This document shows positions 30,361-41,384 of a stretch of DNA of 64,000 nt, piece after piece. Made by a program: the position numbers and the translations under genes. Positions within the stretch are counted from its first letter, which is position 1. Every line of letters starts with the position of its first letter. Below the pieces are notes generated by a model. That model ran no database searches, was not told the DNA's origin, and was given only the letters and a program-made list of their open reading frames with translations. Source of the DNA: Rhodospirillaceae bacterium (GTDB lineage: Bacteria; Pseudomonadota; Alphaproteobacteria; Bin65); contig JAPOST010000169.1 in NCBI GenBank assembly GCA_026709535.1, positions 1 to 64,000 on the forward strand, given 5' to 3'.

Positions 30361-30438
30361 GGCGGGTGTAGCTCAGTTGGTTAGAGCGCCTGGTTGTGGT
30401 CCAGGAGGCCGTGGGTTCAAATCCCATCACTCGCCCCA
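30361..30438 (+). tRNA. tRNA-His (anticodon GTG), CCA encoded
   Basis: GGCGGGTG...CACTCGCC 8-bp acceptor including G-1; anticodon arm CCTGG-TTGTGGT-CCAGG; T-arm GTGGG-TTCAAAT-CCCAT; CCA at 30436-30438. Confidence 0.97.
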
Positions 30439-31322
30439 TTCTTCTTGTATCGTGCTTGCGCGTAAAACGCTGATTTCAGGATTTCATGACACCGTCTCAT
30501 CCTTCCCCTTCACTCGTCGGCAAGCGTATCTGGGTCGCAGTCCGTCAGGGATGGCAGGTTCCGCTATCGTGCGCCGCCTGACCATAGAAAAATAGCGCAT
30601 TCTGGCAGTGTTTTTCCGGTTATTTGCAGAGCGGGGTTCGCATCAGACTTTACACACCACCAGATTTCGGACAGCGAGACATGATTCGCGATATTTCTTT
30701 ACTGATCGTCAGCGCGACGATGGCGCCGTGCGACTGGCGATTCCGCGGCTTTATGAAGTGTGCCCGGAAAAGTTCGCCATGCTGTTGGACAGGAAAATTG
30801 GCAGATCTTTGGTGTTTGAATATATGAAGTGAAAAACCGGTTGATGGCAATTGAACAGAATGGTAAGTGATGGGCGCTGAGACTGGTTCATGAAAGCTGC
30901 CGGAAGATAGTGTTATGCATCAGCAGATCGGGATCGGCTTGTTCATTCGTGATAATTCCCCTAAGCTGGGGTTACGCTGCCGTGCTGGTGATGCCGCGGG
31001 TTATTTTCGGTTTTTGACGAAAATGCAGGCGGCAGCAATTATGACTGTCTGGGCTGTGTTCAGGTTTTCCGTGAACTTCCCGAAGTCAACCTTGAATGGT
31101 TGGTTCCATGTCGCCGAGCAGGGCAGCTTCCCAAGGCAAGTTAACGTCGTTCCAAGGAAACAGATTGCGGATGTGTGCAAGAAGTGGGTGAAAACGGTAA
31201 GAAGTTTGCCTGTACACGGCAGGAGTTTGCTGGCATGATTCTCCTCAACGCCATACGTCCATATATAGTGGTTCTTGACGGCCGACAGCGGAAATACAGA
31301 AAGTTTGTCATGGCAGGTGCCT

Positions 31323-31922
31323 ATGTTTTCGAGAGATAATAAGCCAAAAGATAATTCTGAGCTGGCGTTTGCCGTGCCGCAACGCCCTGTCGAAACGGCT
31401 CATGTCTCAGCCGATGCAAGGGTGCCAACTAAATCACAACAACATCAAGCGACCACCATGATTTCAATTATTGGTGAAGGACTTTATGTCACCGGGAATA
31501 TCAAGTCAGAAGGCGATTTACAGGTCGACGGGTCCGTTGTCGGCGATATCCAGGCTCGGCAGTTGACTATCGGGGAGAGCGGCAAAATAAAGGGCAAGGT
31601 CCTCGCCGAAGAAGTTAACCTGTCTGGTAAATTTGAAGGCGAGATGAGCGCAAAATCCATTATCATGAGCAGGTCTGCCCATGTCATTGGCGATATTCTG
31701 CACGACACGCTCTCGGTTGAAAGTGGCGCTGAGTTTGAAGGAAGATGCCAGCGCCGGTCGACCAGCCAGTTGGCACCGCGGAAGTCCGTGTCTCAAACGG
31801 CAGTTCAGCAGACGCCGACTTCGCAACAGCCAGTCAAGACGGTGCCATCTCAACCGCAGACTGCCGTGAAGTCACCTTCGCCGTCCAGTACTGCCAGCGT
31901 GTCGGAAAAGCGAGAAAATTAG
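31323..31922 (+). CDS. Bactofilin (polymer-forming cytoskeletal protein)
   Basis: TMISIIGEGLYVTGNIKSEGDLQVDGSVVGDIQARQLTIGESGKIKGKVLAEEVNLSGKFEGEMSAKSIIM beta-helical bactofilin pattern. Confidence 0.93.
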   Translation: MFSRDNKPKDNSELAFAVPQRPVETAHVSADARVPTKSQQHQATTMISIIGEGLYVTGNIKSEGDLQVDGSVVGDIQARQLTIGESGKIKGKVLAEEVNLSGKFEGEMSAKSIIMSRSAHVIGDILHDTLSVESGAEFEGRCQRRSTSQLAPRKSVSQTAVQQTPTSQQPVKTVPSQPQTAVKSPSPSSTASVSEKREN

Positions 31923-32007
31923 GAACTTTCTCTGGATAGCCGAGGTGGCTTATCCAAGCAATACCACGCTCCCGCATTCTGGAGCGGGTCCAGGACAAGT
32001 TACTGAG

Positions 32008-34104
32008 TTATCTGTTTTTTTTGCAATTTCCAGTAACTTTACATCGCTTCTTGTCGGCTGGCGGACGCCATGTTCTGGTGAGCGTTGACGCCAGTTTTCC
32101 GCCCCCAAGGAGCGTTCTATATACCAATACATTGGACAGGATACGGCGAACGTAGTTGCGGGTTTCGCCAAACGGAATCTGCTCGATCCAGTCAACAGGG
32201 TTTACGTCACGATCAGGCTGGCCATAGCGCTTGATCCAACGGTCGACGCGACTTGGTCCTGCATTATACGCGGCCGAAGCCAACAGGTATGACCGATTGT
32301 ATTTCCTCAGCAGTGATGAAAGGTAAGCCGCGCCGAGTCGGGTATTGTAATCGCCGTCCTCCGTCAACTTTGCCGGGTCCCATTTCAACTTGAGTCGTCT
32401 GGCCATCGACCGGGCCGTTGAAGGCAGCAGCTGCATCACCCCCTGTGCATTGGATGTGCTGCGGGCATCAACCCGGAATTCGCTTTCCTGTCGAATAATC
32501 GCGAGCACCAACGCAGCCTCCACGGGCAAGGTTGGCGGCAATTTCGGAACCGGATAGGCCAGAACCCAGCGCCGTATCCCAAAAATCAAGGCGGCTCGTG
32601 CCGCCTGTAGGGCAATGTCCTGCTGGCCCAGTTGTCCAGCAATGTCAGCGATCATCGCCAACCGATATCCAGCCCTTGTCGAGGCCAAGGTGGCGGGCAT
32701 GGCTTCGGTCGCCCGCGATGTTCTTTTGAACAACCACCACAGCATCAGGCGGCTTTGCGCTATGTCTTCCTTGTTGGCGTAGAACCTGGCAAGCTGAGCA
32801 GCTGGTTCCCTATCGAAAGCGTCGCGAAGGTCTTCTGGAACGACTGTGTCTTCCGGCAGACGTAAAGCGTTCGTTTTCAGACGCACTAATGACATCTGAC
32901 CGTACAGGCTAAAAGAAACTGGAGCAGCCGCTCTGTACCACGCCGCAGCCTTGTCTCGTTGTTTTCGGGCGCGGGACACTTCCCCAAGCCAGAACGCGGC
33001 CATGGCCTTCACGTCATGACGAGCGGCTTTGTCGAGGATGGCTTGGAAATGGATCACCGCTCTATCGGCCTTGTGCCGTTTCCGCAGGGCGATCCATCCG
33101 GCAAGGCTTTCAGCGCTGGCAAATTGATCTCCTGGCGCCTGTCGGTGATCGGCAGCAACAGTATAAGCCTGCAGATGTCGACCGCCGTTCATCAGCTGGC
33201 GGGCTACCGCGGATCGTTCTTGCCACCAAAGTCGGGTTGATTGGGTCACCGGACTTGGTGCAATTGACAGAGATCTGATCGTCGCGGCTACATTGCGGCG
33301 GCGTCGATTCCATCGAACCAGATCAAGAATAAACGCTTCATCGGCTTTGGTTTCGGGGGATAGTTTAGGCAGGATTTTGATCAGCTTGCCCACTGTCGTC
33401 TTGCTTGGCTGGCGCTGCAGGTCGATACGAATTTCCAAGGGAGCGGCAAGCTTTTCAGGTATCTCAATCTGCGCCAGCAGGCCTTTGGCTCGGCGATACT
33501 GGCGTTTGGAAAGGTGAACCAGGACGCGGGAAGCCTTTTCTTGAGCTGACAGTTTTTTGCCGTACCGCTTGAGGAATCGGGTTTCGCCGTCAGCAGACAT
33601 CGATATTGATTTCCAGCAGCGCGCAATTGCGTCGTCCGCTGACCGGTTATTTCGTTTCTCCAGCCGCTCTATTAGCCGGTTGCAGCCCAAGCGGGTAGTC
33701 GGAGGGTTCTTCGTGAGCCAGTCAATCAGGCGCTTGTCGGTAATCCGTCCCAAATGGGCTCCTTCAGCCCGCTGGCGCAAGGTGATCTGAAGCGGCCAAT
33801 CCGGATGCTTCTCGATAAACCGTATGATCTCTTCTGCTGAAGCATTGTTGCCTGTTCGTCGATATAGCCGAAAGAGTAACGCATCGCGCTGAAAAGGGTC
33901 GGTAACCAGTCCAATCGCCATACGCGCCATACGAAACTCCTGATCCTGAACAGCAACCAAGGCCTGCTTGGGCAGGTCGATTTTCACTGTGGCAGATGTT
34001 TTCTGAGCACTGGCAGGTGCGACACACGCCGAAACCACTATCACCCGGCTAGCCGCTACCAGAACGGAGTAAAGTCGCGGATATCGAAAAAATCGGTGCT
34101 TCAT
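32008..34104 (-). CDS. slt: Soluble lytic murein transglycosylase
   Basis: C-terminal SLT domain: [40 protein letters not shown]...[18 protein letters not shown]...[17 protein letters not shown]. Confidence 0.93.
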   Translation of the reverse strand: MKHRFFRYPRLYSVLVAASRVIVVSACVAPASAQKTSATVKIDLPKQALVAVQDQEFRMARMAIGLVTDPFQRDALLFRLYRRTGNNASAEEIIRFIEKHPDWPLQITLRQRAEGAHLGRITDKRLIDWLTKNPPTTRLGCNRLIERLEKRNNRSADDAIARCWKSISMSADGETRFLKRYGKKLSAQEKASRVLVHLSKRQYRRAKGLLAQIEIPEKLAAPLEIRIDLQRQPSKTTVGKLIKILPKLSPETKADEAFILDLVRWNRRRRNVAATIRSLSIAPSPVTQSTRLWWQERSAVARQLMNGGRHLQAYTVAADHRQAPGDQFASAESLAGWIALRKRHKADRAVIHFQAILDKAARHDVKAMAAFWLGEVSRARKQRDKAAAWYRAAAPVSFSLYGQMSLVRLKTNALRLPEDTVVPEDLRDAFDREPAAQLARFYANKEDIAQSRLMLWWLFKRTSRATEAMPATLASTRAGYRLAMIADIAGQLGQQDIALQAARAALIFGIRRWVLAYPVPKLPPTLPVEAALVLAIIRQESEFRVDARSTSNAQGVMQLLPSTARSMARRLKLKWDPAKLTEDGDYNTRLGAAYLSSLLRKYNRSYLLASAAYNAGPSRVDRWIKRYGQPDRDVNPVDWIEQIPFGETRNYVRRILSNVLVYRTLLGGGKLASTLTRTWRPPADKKRCKVTGNCKKNR

Positions 34105-34211
34105 TACATATGGACCGTGAAATCCTTTACAGGCGTCTTCTTGATGGCGAGATGCCGTCAGTATACGTTAACCGGGAAAGACAAGTGACCGCAAATCGTG
34201 GAGATATTGCG

Positions 34212-35108
34212 ATGTTTAAAGGTTCGATGGTTGCCCTGATCACGCCTTTCAGCGACGGAGCCGTGGACGAAGATAACTTCTGCAAGTTTGTCGAATGGCA
34301 GATCAACGAAGGTTCGGAAGGTTTGGTTCCGGCCGGCACGACGGGCGAATCGCCGACACTCAGCCATGAAGAACACATGAAAGTTGTGGAGTTGTGCGTG
34401 AAACAGACGGCCGGAAGGGTGCCGGTAATCGCTGGCACGGGCTCCAATTGCACGCGTGAGGCGGTAGAGTTTGCGAAGCACGCCAAGGCAGCTGGCGCTG
34501 ACGCGCAACTGAGCGTTGTTCCCTATTACAACAAGCCAACCCAAGCGGGGATGATCGCGCATTACACGGCAATCCATGACGCCACTGATTTGCCAATCAT
34601 CATCTACAATATTCCAGGTCGGTCTGTCGTAGATATGACTGTGGAAACAATGGCGCAGTTGGCCAAGTTGTCGAACATCGTCGGCGTCAAGGATGCAACG
34701 GCGGCCTTGGACCGTCCGATGCAAACACGACTGACCTGTGGGCCGGACTTCTCCATCTTGTCCGGAGAAGATGCTACGACGCTAGCCTTGCTCGCGCAAT
34801 CTGGCGACGGATGCATATCAGTGACCGCCAACGTCGCGCCGAGACTACTGTCCGACATGCATAAGGCATGGCGCGCCGGCAATCTTCAGAAAGCAGGACA
34901 AATCAACGAGTTGCTGATGCCGTTACACAGCGCCCTATTCTGCGAATCCAACCCCGGACCAGTGAAGTACGCCGCAAGCCAGATGGGTTTGGCTTCGTCG
35001 GAGGCGCGTCTACCGATTACCGAAATCGCCGAGGCATCGAAGCGTCAGGTCGAGGCCGCGATGAAACATGTCAGGTTATGGCACGCGACACGAACCGCTG
35101 CCGAGTGA
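34212..35108 (+). CDS. dapA: 4-hydroxy-tetrahydrodipicolinate synthase
   Basis: [89 protein letters not shown]. Confidence 0.97.
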   Translation: MFKGSMVALITPFSDGAVDEDNFCKFVEWQINEGSEGLVPAGTTGESPTLSHEEHMKVVELCVKQTAGRVPVIAGTGSNCTREAVEFAKHAKAAGADAQLSVVPYYNKPTQAGMIAHYTAIHDATDLPIIIYNIPGRSVVDMTVETMAQLAKLSNIVGVKDATAALDRPMQTRLTCGPDFSILSGEDATTLALLAQSGDGCISVTANVAPRLLSDMHKAWRAGNLQKAGQINELLMPLHSALFCESNPGPVKYAASQMGLASSEARLPITEIAEASKRQVEAAMKHVRLWHATRTAAE

Positions 35109-35128
35109 GCGCCGAATCCTGACAGAGC

Positions 35129-36376
35129 TTACGATGGCTGTCTTGATTTTTCTTTCTTGCTGCGATACCTGGTTTCCCAAAGTTCGATATAATTCCGCGT
35201 CAACGGAACGATATCCCGACTCCGGGTGATCTGGATCTGGAACACAACCTGGTCCAGGCGTCGAAAGGCGAGTTCGCAGCCTATCAAGTAGAACTCCCAC
35301 ATTCGGCAAAAGCGCTCGTCATAAAGCGCGCGGATTTCGTCACGGTTTGTCATGAAACGCTCGTACCAGGCGCGCAATGTTCGTGCGTAGTGCAGGCGGA
35401 GAACTTCTACATCTGTCACCCAAAGTTTTTCCTTCTCGATCGCGGTCATGATTTCGGACAGCGCTGGGGTGTAACCTCCAGGGAAAATATATTTGTTTAA
35501 CCACGGGTTGGGTGCCGCTGGCGGACCTGCGCGACCGATAGTGTGTAACAGTGCGACCCCGTTTTCTTTCAGCAAAGCGCTCATTTTCCGGAAAAATTCG
35601 CGGTAGTGGTTCACGCCGACATGCTCGAACATGCCCACGGAAACGATGCGATCATAGAGATTGGCCTCGTCCCGGTAATCTTGCAGCTTGAACCGGACAC
35701 GGTTTGCCAGTTTTGCTTTTTTTGCCCGGCTCGTGGCAACTTCGTGCTGTTCCGTTGAGAGAGTCAGGCCAGTCACGTCACCCTTGCCCTCTCGTGCCAG
35801 ATAAAGTGCAAGCCCGCCCCAGCCGCAGCCGATATCCAGTACCTTCTGGCCAGGCTCCAGAAGCAACTTGGCGGCAATATGACGTTTCTTGTGGCGCTGG
35901 GCATCTTCAATGGTGTCGGAATCATTCTCGAAATAGGCGCAGGAGTACTGGCGATCCTTGTCTAGGAACAAGTCATACAGCCGACCGGACAAATCATAAT
36001 GGTGTGCCACGTTACGCTGTGCGCGGTAAGTCGGATTATACTGGTGCAGTCGGCGGGTCAGCATGCGATATGCCGTGCCGATTTGCCCGACCAGCGTATT
36101 CTTTTCAAGTTCGTCGACCGACGCGCACAGCATATCCAGCAGATTGTAGAGTGACCCAAATTCAACAGTCAGGCGTCCGTCCATATACAGTTCGCCAAAA
36201 GCCAGTTTGGGATTAACGAACAGGCGGCGCTGGGCTGCGCGATCATGCAATCGCACAATCACATCCGGTGCTCCGTCACGCTGCTGTCCGATGATATGAC
36301 GTACGCCGTCGGCGTCCAGAATCATTAGCCGCCCGGCGGACACGCACTTATTCAAAAGCCGCGCCAACAGCATCAT
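35129..36376 (-). CDS. cfa: Cyclopropane-fatty-acyl-phospholipid synthase family
   Basis: HYDLSGRLYDLFLDKDRQYSCAYFENDSDTIEDAQRHKKRHIAAKLLLEPGQKVLDIGCGWGGLALYLA. Confidence 0.95.
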   Translation of the reverse strand: MMLLARLLNKCVSAGRLMILDADGVRHIIGQQRDGAPDVIVRLHDRAAQRRLFVNPKLAFGELYMDGRLTVEFGSLYNLLDMLCASVDELEKNTLVGQIGTAYRMLTRRLHQYNPTYRAQRNVAHHYDLSGRLYDLFLDKDRQYSCAYFENDSDTIEDAQRHKKRHIAAKLLLEPGQKVLDIGCGWGGLALYLAREGKGDVTGLTLSTEQHEVATSRAKKAKLANRVRFKLQDYRDEANLYDRIVSVGMFEHVGVNHYREFFRKMSALLKENGVALLHTIGRAGPPAAPNPWLNKYIFPGGYTPALSEIMTAIEKEKLWVTDVEVLRLHYARTLRAWYERFMTNRDEIRALYDERFCRMWEFYLIGCELAFRRLDQVVFQIQITRSRDIVPLTRNYIELWETRYRSKKEKSRQPS

Positions 36377-36583
36377 TCAATCTCCTGATTTCGGTATACT
36401 ACCGCTTAACTCCTTGAAATTGCAACAGAGTGATCAGACAGCAGGGCCTTCACGGAGCGCAGGAAAGAGACGCCGCGCGCAAAGAGTATTTTTGTGAGGA
36501 GAAACCGAACTTGTGCATCAGGCACCAATCCATACAATGTCGACAGAAGCTGGGAATCCTGCAAGCGGGGTGGTTCCAATTTG

Positions 36584-37906
36584 ATGAGCAGCGCGCAATC
36601 CTACGGCATGTTCCAGTCCGACCCGGACGAGGCGACTTCCGGTCCGGTCGGCATCGGCTGCCCGGTGACGCGGGCGGGTAAAGCCTTTCGGCCGTTTTCA
36701 GATGACTATGTCCAGGATCCATATGCCTTCTTCGCGGAAGTGCGTGAGGAAGAACCGGTATTTTATAGCCCGGAATTGGATTGCTGGGTTGTCATGACTT
36801 ATAATGATTGCGTTCGCGTCTTTCGCGATCCGGAGACATTCTCGCCCGTCGTCGCCCGCCATCCGGTCCGATCGCTGTGTCCGGCCGCCGCCGAACTCCG
36901 CGACAGCCTGGAAATCGGAATCGAGCCATCTCTGGTCGACGAGGAGGCGGATACGCACAAGGCCCATCGCCGCCTGTTCGGAGACGCCTTCACGCCAAAA
37001 CGGATCAATGAAGTCGAACCGCGCGTGCGCGAAATCGTTTCCCGGTTCATCGACCAGATCATTGACGATGGCGAAGCCGAGCTGGTCAGCCAGATGCTGT
37101 ATGAAATTCCGGCGTTGGCAATCTTCATTTTTCTTGGTGCGCCAAGCGAGAAGGCCTTGATGGTCAAGGAATTCGGTTCTAAGCGCGCCATCGTGAATTG
37201 GGGATACCCGACCGATGAGGAACAGATCGCCATCATGAAGGACATGGGGCGATCCTGGGACTTTACGGTCGAACTGGTGGATCGGGCGCTGGAGAATCCT
37301 GGAGACAATTACCTGGGCGACATGGTGCGCGTATATCGCGAGGATCCCAGCCGTTTTTCCATCAATTATCTCCGAAACGTGATGTTCTTGATGCAGTTCG
37401 CCGGACACGAAACGACCACGCAAGCGTCGGCCAACGGGCTCAAGAAGCTGCTTTCAGACCGGGAGAAATGGCAGCAGCTTGTTGCCGATCCGTCGCTGAT
37501 CCCGAATGCTGTGGAGGAAATCCTGCGTTATGACAGCTCAATCTTCGCTTGGCGCCGAGTTGCCACGAAGGATACAGACATCAGCGGCATACCGGTACCG
37601 AAAGGGGGCAAGGTGCTGATCATGATGGGCTCTGGCAATCGCGATCCTGACATGTTCGAAAACCCGGAGGAATTCGACCCGTCGCGGTCCAACGCGAAGC
37701 GTCATCTGGGACTGGGACATGGCGCGCATTTCTGCATGGGCGCGCCGCTCGCCCGAATGGAGATGAAGGTTATTCTGGAGGAACTCGTCCGGCGTCTGCC
37801 GCATATGCAGTTGAAACCCGACCAGAAGTTCTGTTATTTCCCGACCTTGACCTTCCGGGGCGTCCAGAATCTGAAAGTGAAATGGGATGTGAGCCAGAAC
37901 CCGTGA
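36584..37906 (+). CDS. Cytochrome P450
   Basis: I-helix AGHETTT, ExxR-like EEILRYDSS region, heme loop LGHGAHFCMGAPLAR. Confidence 0.95.
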   Translation: MSSAQSYGMFQSDPDEATSGPVGIGCPVTRAGKAFRPFSDDYVQDPYAFFAEVREEEPVFYSPELDCWVVMTYNDCVRVFRDPETFSPVVARHPVRSLCPAAAELRDSLEIGIEPSLVDEEADTHKAHRRLFGDAFTPKRINEVEPRVREIVSRFIDQIIDDGEAELVSQMLYEIPALAIFIFLGAPSEKALMVKEFGSKRAIVNWGYPTDEEQIAIMKDMGRSWDFTVELVDRALENPGDNYLGDMVRVYREDPSRFSINYLRNVMFLMQFAGHETTTQASANGLKKLLSDREKWQQLVADPSLIPNAVEEILRYDSSIFAWRRVATKDTDISGIPVPKGGKVLIMMGSGNRDPDMFENPEEFDPSRSNAKRHLGLGHGAHFCMGAPLARMEMKVILEELVRRLPHMQLKPDQKFCYFPTLTFRGVQNLKVKWDVSQNP

Positions 37907-38260
37907 TTTGGCGATCCGCAAGGCGCGATTGCTGTCGATAATATTGGTGCAACTGGCATGTCTGTTTCGTACCGATGCAGGTTGTTAAGGTTTCTGTTGA
38001 TCACTTTATCACACAGTTATATGTCCAAATTTCAGGCTTTGTTGATAGGTAGCACTGAAGTCGCGAAGAGTGAGCCACCTAGTAGCAGTGAGCTGTCTTC
38101 TTCGGCTCTCTCTCAAGTCGGCACCGCACTCGCGAGCCTTCTGGTCCCTTTACGGCGGGGGTAAAGTTTCAGAGTCACTAGGAGTGAGGCGACCGCACTG
38201 CTCAGCAGGATAGAGACGAGAATCCAGATTGTTCGCGCGGACCCTGAAGAGAAGCAACGA

Positions 38261-39448
38261 ATGAACAGGACGAAGAAAGGCATGGTGGCCGTTGTAGCCA
38301 TTACGCTGGTGCTTCTTGCCGTTCGGTCTCTGGCGGATACGGGGGACCTCAAACGCAGGGTGCAATGGGGCGCCGCCAAGGCGTGGTACAATATCGGAAT
38401 CATGTACGAATACGGCCCGGGCGTGGCGAAGGACCACGTCAAAGCCGCCCACTGGTACCGCAAGGCGGCAGAACAAGACTACGCTAGGGCACAATTTCGC
38501 TTCGGGGCCATGTACGCCAATGGCCGAGGTATGCTGAAGGATCATGCCAAGGCCGTCCACTGGTTCCGCAAGGCCGCAGAACAGGGTAACGTCGCGGCGC
38601 AGATTAACCTCGGAGAGATGTACGATATCGGCCTGGATGTGCCGAAGGACCCGGCCAAGGCAGCCTACTGGCAGCGCAAGGCTGCAGAACAGGGCATCAC
38701 CTTTCGGATCCGCAGGGTGGCGGCCGAGCAAGGCGATGCAGAGGCGCAGTTCAGCTTGGGGGTCAGGTACTACACGGGCGTAGGCGTGCCAAAGGACCGC
38801 GCCAAGGCCGCCCACTGGCTCCGCAAGGCCGCAGAACAAGGTGACGTCGGGGCGCAGATTAACCTCGGAAATATGTACCAGACGGGCCGAGGCGTGCCTG
38901 TAGACCACGCCAAGGCAGCCTACTGGCAGCACAAGGTTGCCAAGCAAAGTAACGCTTGGCGTAACGCTTTGCGGAACGACAAAGCGGCGGCCAAACAAGG
39001 CGACGCCAGAGTGCAGATCAAGCTCGGAAACATGTACGACAACGGCGGAGGCGGTCCGAAGGACCACGCCAAAGCCTTCTCCTGGTACCGCAAGGCGGCA
39101 GTACAGGGCAGCGCCAGAGCGCAGATCAAGCTCGGAAACATGTACGAATACGGCAGAGGCGTGGCGAAGGACCACGTCAAAGCCGCCCACTGGTACCGCA
39201 AGGCGGCAGTACAGGGCAACGCCAGAGCGCAAAGCCTTCTCGGGAACATCTACTACAAGAGCCAAGGCGTACTGAAGGATGTGATTTTGGCGCACATGTG
39301 GCTCAACATTGCCAGCGCCAACGGGTATGAGCATGCTGGAAAGGTGCGGGATTCCTTGGAGCGCGGTATGTCCAACGCTGATATTGAGCGCGCAACTGCC
39401 TTGGCTCGGAAGTGTATGAAGCCAGACCACAAGACTTGCGGGCGGTAG
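38261..39448 (+). CDS. Sel1-like repeat protein, putative signal/anchor
   Basis: Repeats of the type AQINLGNMYQTGRGVPVDHAKAAYW...KAAEQGD; N-terminal hydrophobic segment MVAVVAITLVLLAVRSLA. Confidence 0.92.
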   Translation: MNRTKKGMVAVVAITLVLLAVRSLADTGDLKRRVQWGAAKAWYNIGIMYEYGPGVAKDHVKAAHWYRKAAEQDYARAQFRFGAMYANGRGMLKDHAKAVHWFRKAAEQGNVAAQINLGEMYDIGLDVPKDPAKAAYWQRKAAEQGITFRIRRVAAEQGDAEAQFSLGVRYYTGVGVPKDRAKAAHWLRKAAEQGDVGAQINLGNMYQTGRGVPVDHAKAAYWQHKVAKQSNAWRNALRNDKAAAKQGDARVQIKLGNMYDNGGGGPKDHAKAFSWYRKAAVQGSARAQIKLGNMYEYGRGVAKDHVKAAHWYRKAAVQGNARAQSLLGNIYYKSQGVLKDVILAHMWLNIASANGYEHAGKVRDSLERGMSNADIERATALARKCMKPDHKTCGR

Positions 39449-39937
39449 AAGCCCGCAAGGCAGCAGAGCGGTACGGCTGGCGTCTATATCGATTTCAATC
39501 AGGCACAGACTGATCCCGGACTGAAACGGCCTGCTCGCGACACTGATGCTCCCTCCGCTTGCAAGTGCGGCCATGGCCAGTCTAAACAGAATCAGGCCAG
39601 TATTGAGCAGGCCTATTGACAGAGTCGTCAGTTGGAAGCTGCGGGCGTCGATCCTCGACGCGTCGCCTGAATCGCCGACCGCGAGGACCCAACTCGTGCC
39701 GCCGACTTCCAGCGCCAAGTACACGGTGATCGCATCCTCCGCGGAGGGAGAGTTCTTTCATTGAAGGTCATCTGTCGCGCCTTTCGCCAGACAAGGGGCC
39801 GTTGTCGACCGGCGCCTTGCCACTAAGTTTTGATTCCTGGAGGTTCTTGAACCGTATCACTACCACGGGAAATTCCCGAGACGGCTCATGGCATCTGGAG
39901 AATACCTGAATCGGGAATTTTGCCAGTTCTTCAATGC

Positions 39938-40819
39938 TTAGCCAGCAAGGTGTTCAGGCTGCACGTATTCGTCCTTGACCGTGTTCGACAGCATCCCGAT
40001 GCCGGATACTTCGACTTCCACAATATCGCCGGGTGCCAACCATTTGGGAGGTTCGAAGCGTGCGCCGGCGCCGGTCGGCGTGCCAGTGGAAATGACATCG
40101 CCGGGTGTTAGCGACGTGAAGGTCGAGATGTAGCTGACGAGATAGCGAAACGGAAACATCAGATTGGCAGTGGTGTCGTCTTGCCGAATTTCGCCATTGA
40201 CGCGGGTCGTGACCCGAAGATCGTCGTACCGGTGAAATTCGTCAGAGGTGACCATCCAGGGACCAATGCCGCCGGTCCTTTCAAAATTCTTGCCTTGTGT
40301 GACGTTGAACTTGGCGTGACGCAGCCAGTCCCGGATCGTCCCTTCATTGAGGCAAGTCAAGCCAGCAATGTGGCTTTCAGCCAGTTCCTGAGGAATGCGC
40401 CGGCCAGATTTACCGACGATGATGGCGATCTCACCCTCGTAGTCCATCTGCTCCGATTCAGGCGGCCGAAGGATCGGTTGTCGATGGGCCACAAGAGAAC
40501 CAGCCGTGCGCATGAAAATGCTGGGATATTTCGGCAAGTCAGAGTCGTCGTTATATTCCGCGTTCCGGTTCGCGTAGTTGACGCCGATACACAGGATCTT
40601 TTCCGGAAACCGGACTGGACGTCGAAAAGCGATCTCATCCAGCGAGAAATCGGTCTCGGCAACTCCTGCCGCGGCCTCGGCCTCGGCGATCGCATCGTCC
40701 CGCAGCAGGGCCAGAAGGTCGGTATACCGGGGAAGTCTGGTGCCCAGATCAATGATGCCGGCCCCATCGACAACGCCCCACCTGTCCTTGCCATCGGCAT
40801 GGAAACTCAACAGTTTCAT
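39938..40819 (-). CDS. Fumarylacetoacetate hydrolase family protein (HpaG-like)
   Basis: KILCIGVNYANRNAEYN, YPSIFMRTAGSLVAHRQPI, MDYEGEIAIIVGKSGRRI, DVISTGTPTGAGARFEPPKWLAPGDIVEVEVSGIG. Confidence 0.93.
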   Translation of the reverse strand: MKLLSFHADGKDRWGVVDGAGIIDLGTRLPRYTDLLALLRDDAIAEAEAAAGVAETDFSLDEIAFRRPVRFPEKILCIGVNYANRNAEYNDDSDLPKYPSIFMRTAGSLVAHRQPILRPPESEQMDYEGEIAIIVGKSGRRIPQELAESHIAGLTCLNEGTIRDWLRHAKFNVTQGKNFERTGGIGPWMVTSDEFHRYDDLRVTTRVNGEIRQDDTTANLMFPFRYLVSYISTFTSLTPGDVISTGTPTGAGARFEPPKWLAPGDIVEVEVSGIGMLSNTVKDEYVQPEHLAG

Positions 40820-40973
40820 GGGGCAATCTCCGTTTCTTTCAGGCCGTGCCGTCGATGTCGCTCCAAACCTCTGATTGACAGGATTACTATCGATCCATAT
40901 TGCATGCCATGTTTAAGCGTTTGCTGTGGGCGGGTCAAACAACGGATTTCCGCTCCCGGCCACGAGTAGGCCG

Positions 40974-41384
40974 ATGCCCCACTTTCGTATCGAATACTCA
41001 CGAAATCTGGAAGCGGCGCTGGAGCTTTCTGCGCTCTTTGAGACCTTGACCGATGTCGCTGCGGCGACCGGCATTTTCCCTCTGGCCGGAATACGCTGTC
41101 GGGCGTTGCCGCGCGACTGCTACCGTATTGCGGACGGGCATCCGGACAACGGGTTCGTTCATGTGGAATTTCGCGTCGGCGCTGGCCGCGATGTGACAGT
41201 CCTGCGCCAGGCAGGCGAAGACCTTTTCGCGGCACTCCGGGAGCACATGGCGGAGATGATGAGGGATCGACCGGTGGCGCTGTCGTTCGAGATTTCCGAA
41301 ATCCATCCAGATCTCAACTTCAAGACCGGAAACATTCGGGATTACATGAAGGCGCGGGACGAACGTGCGGAGACAGCAGAATGA
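40974..41384 (+). CDS. hpaF: 5-carboxymethyl-2-hydroxymuconate Delta-isomerase-like
   Basis: MPHFRIEYSRNLE (N-terminal Pro catalytic), ATGIFPLAGIRCRALPRDCYRIADGHPDNGFVHVEFRVGAGR. Confidence 0.88.
   Translation: MPHFRIEYSRNLEAALELSALFETLTDVAAATGIFPLAGIRCRALPRDCYRIADGHPDNGFVHVEFRVGAGRDVTVLRQAGEDLFAALREHMAEMMRDRPVALSFEISEIHPDLNFKTGNIRDYMKARDERAETAE

Noticed and set aside
31997-32039. 9-bp inverted repeat AAGTTACTG/CAGTAACTT around a T8 run as a terminator
   Set aside because: It overlaps the last codons of the lytic transglycosylase and the T-run is in the loop, not after the stem; not a normal intrinsic terminator.
38150-39724. 524 aa reverse ORF with internal repeats
   Set aside because: The repeats are the complement of Sel1 repeats encoded on the forward strand. 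The first ~20 aa (MYLALEVGGTSWVLAVGD) faintly resemble some transposase N-termini but do not continue as one.
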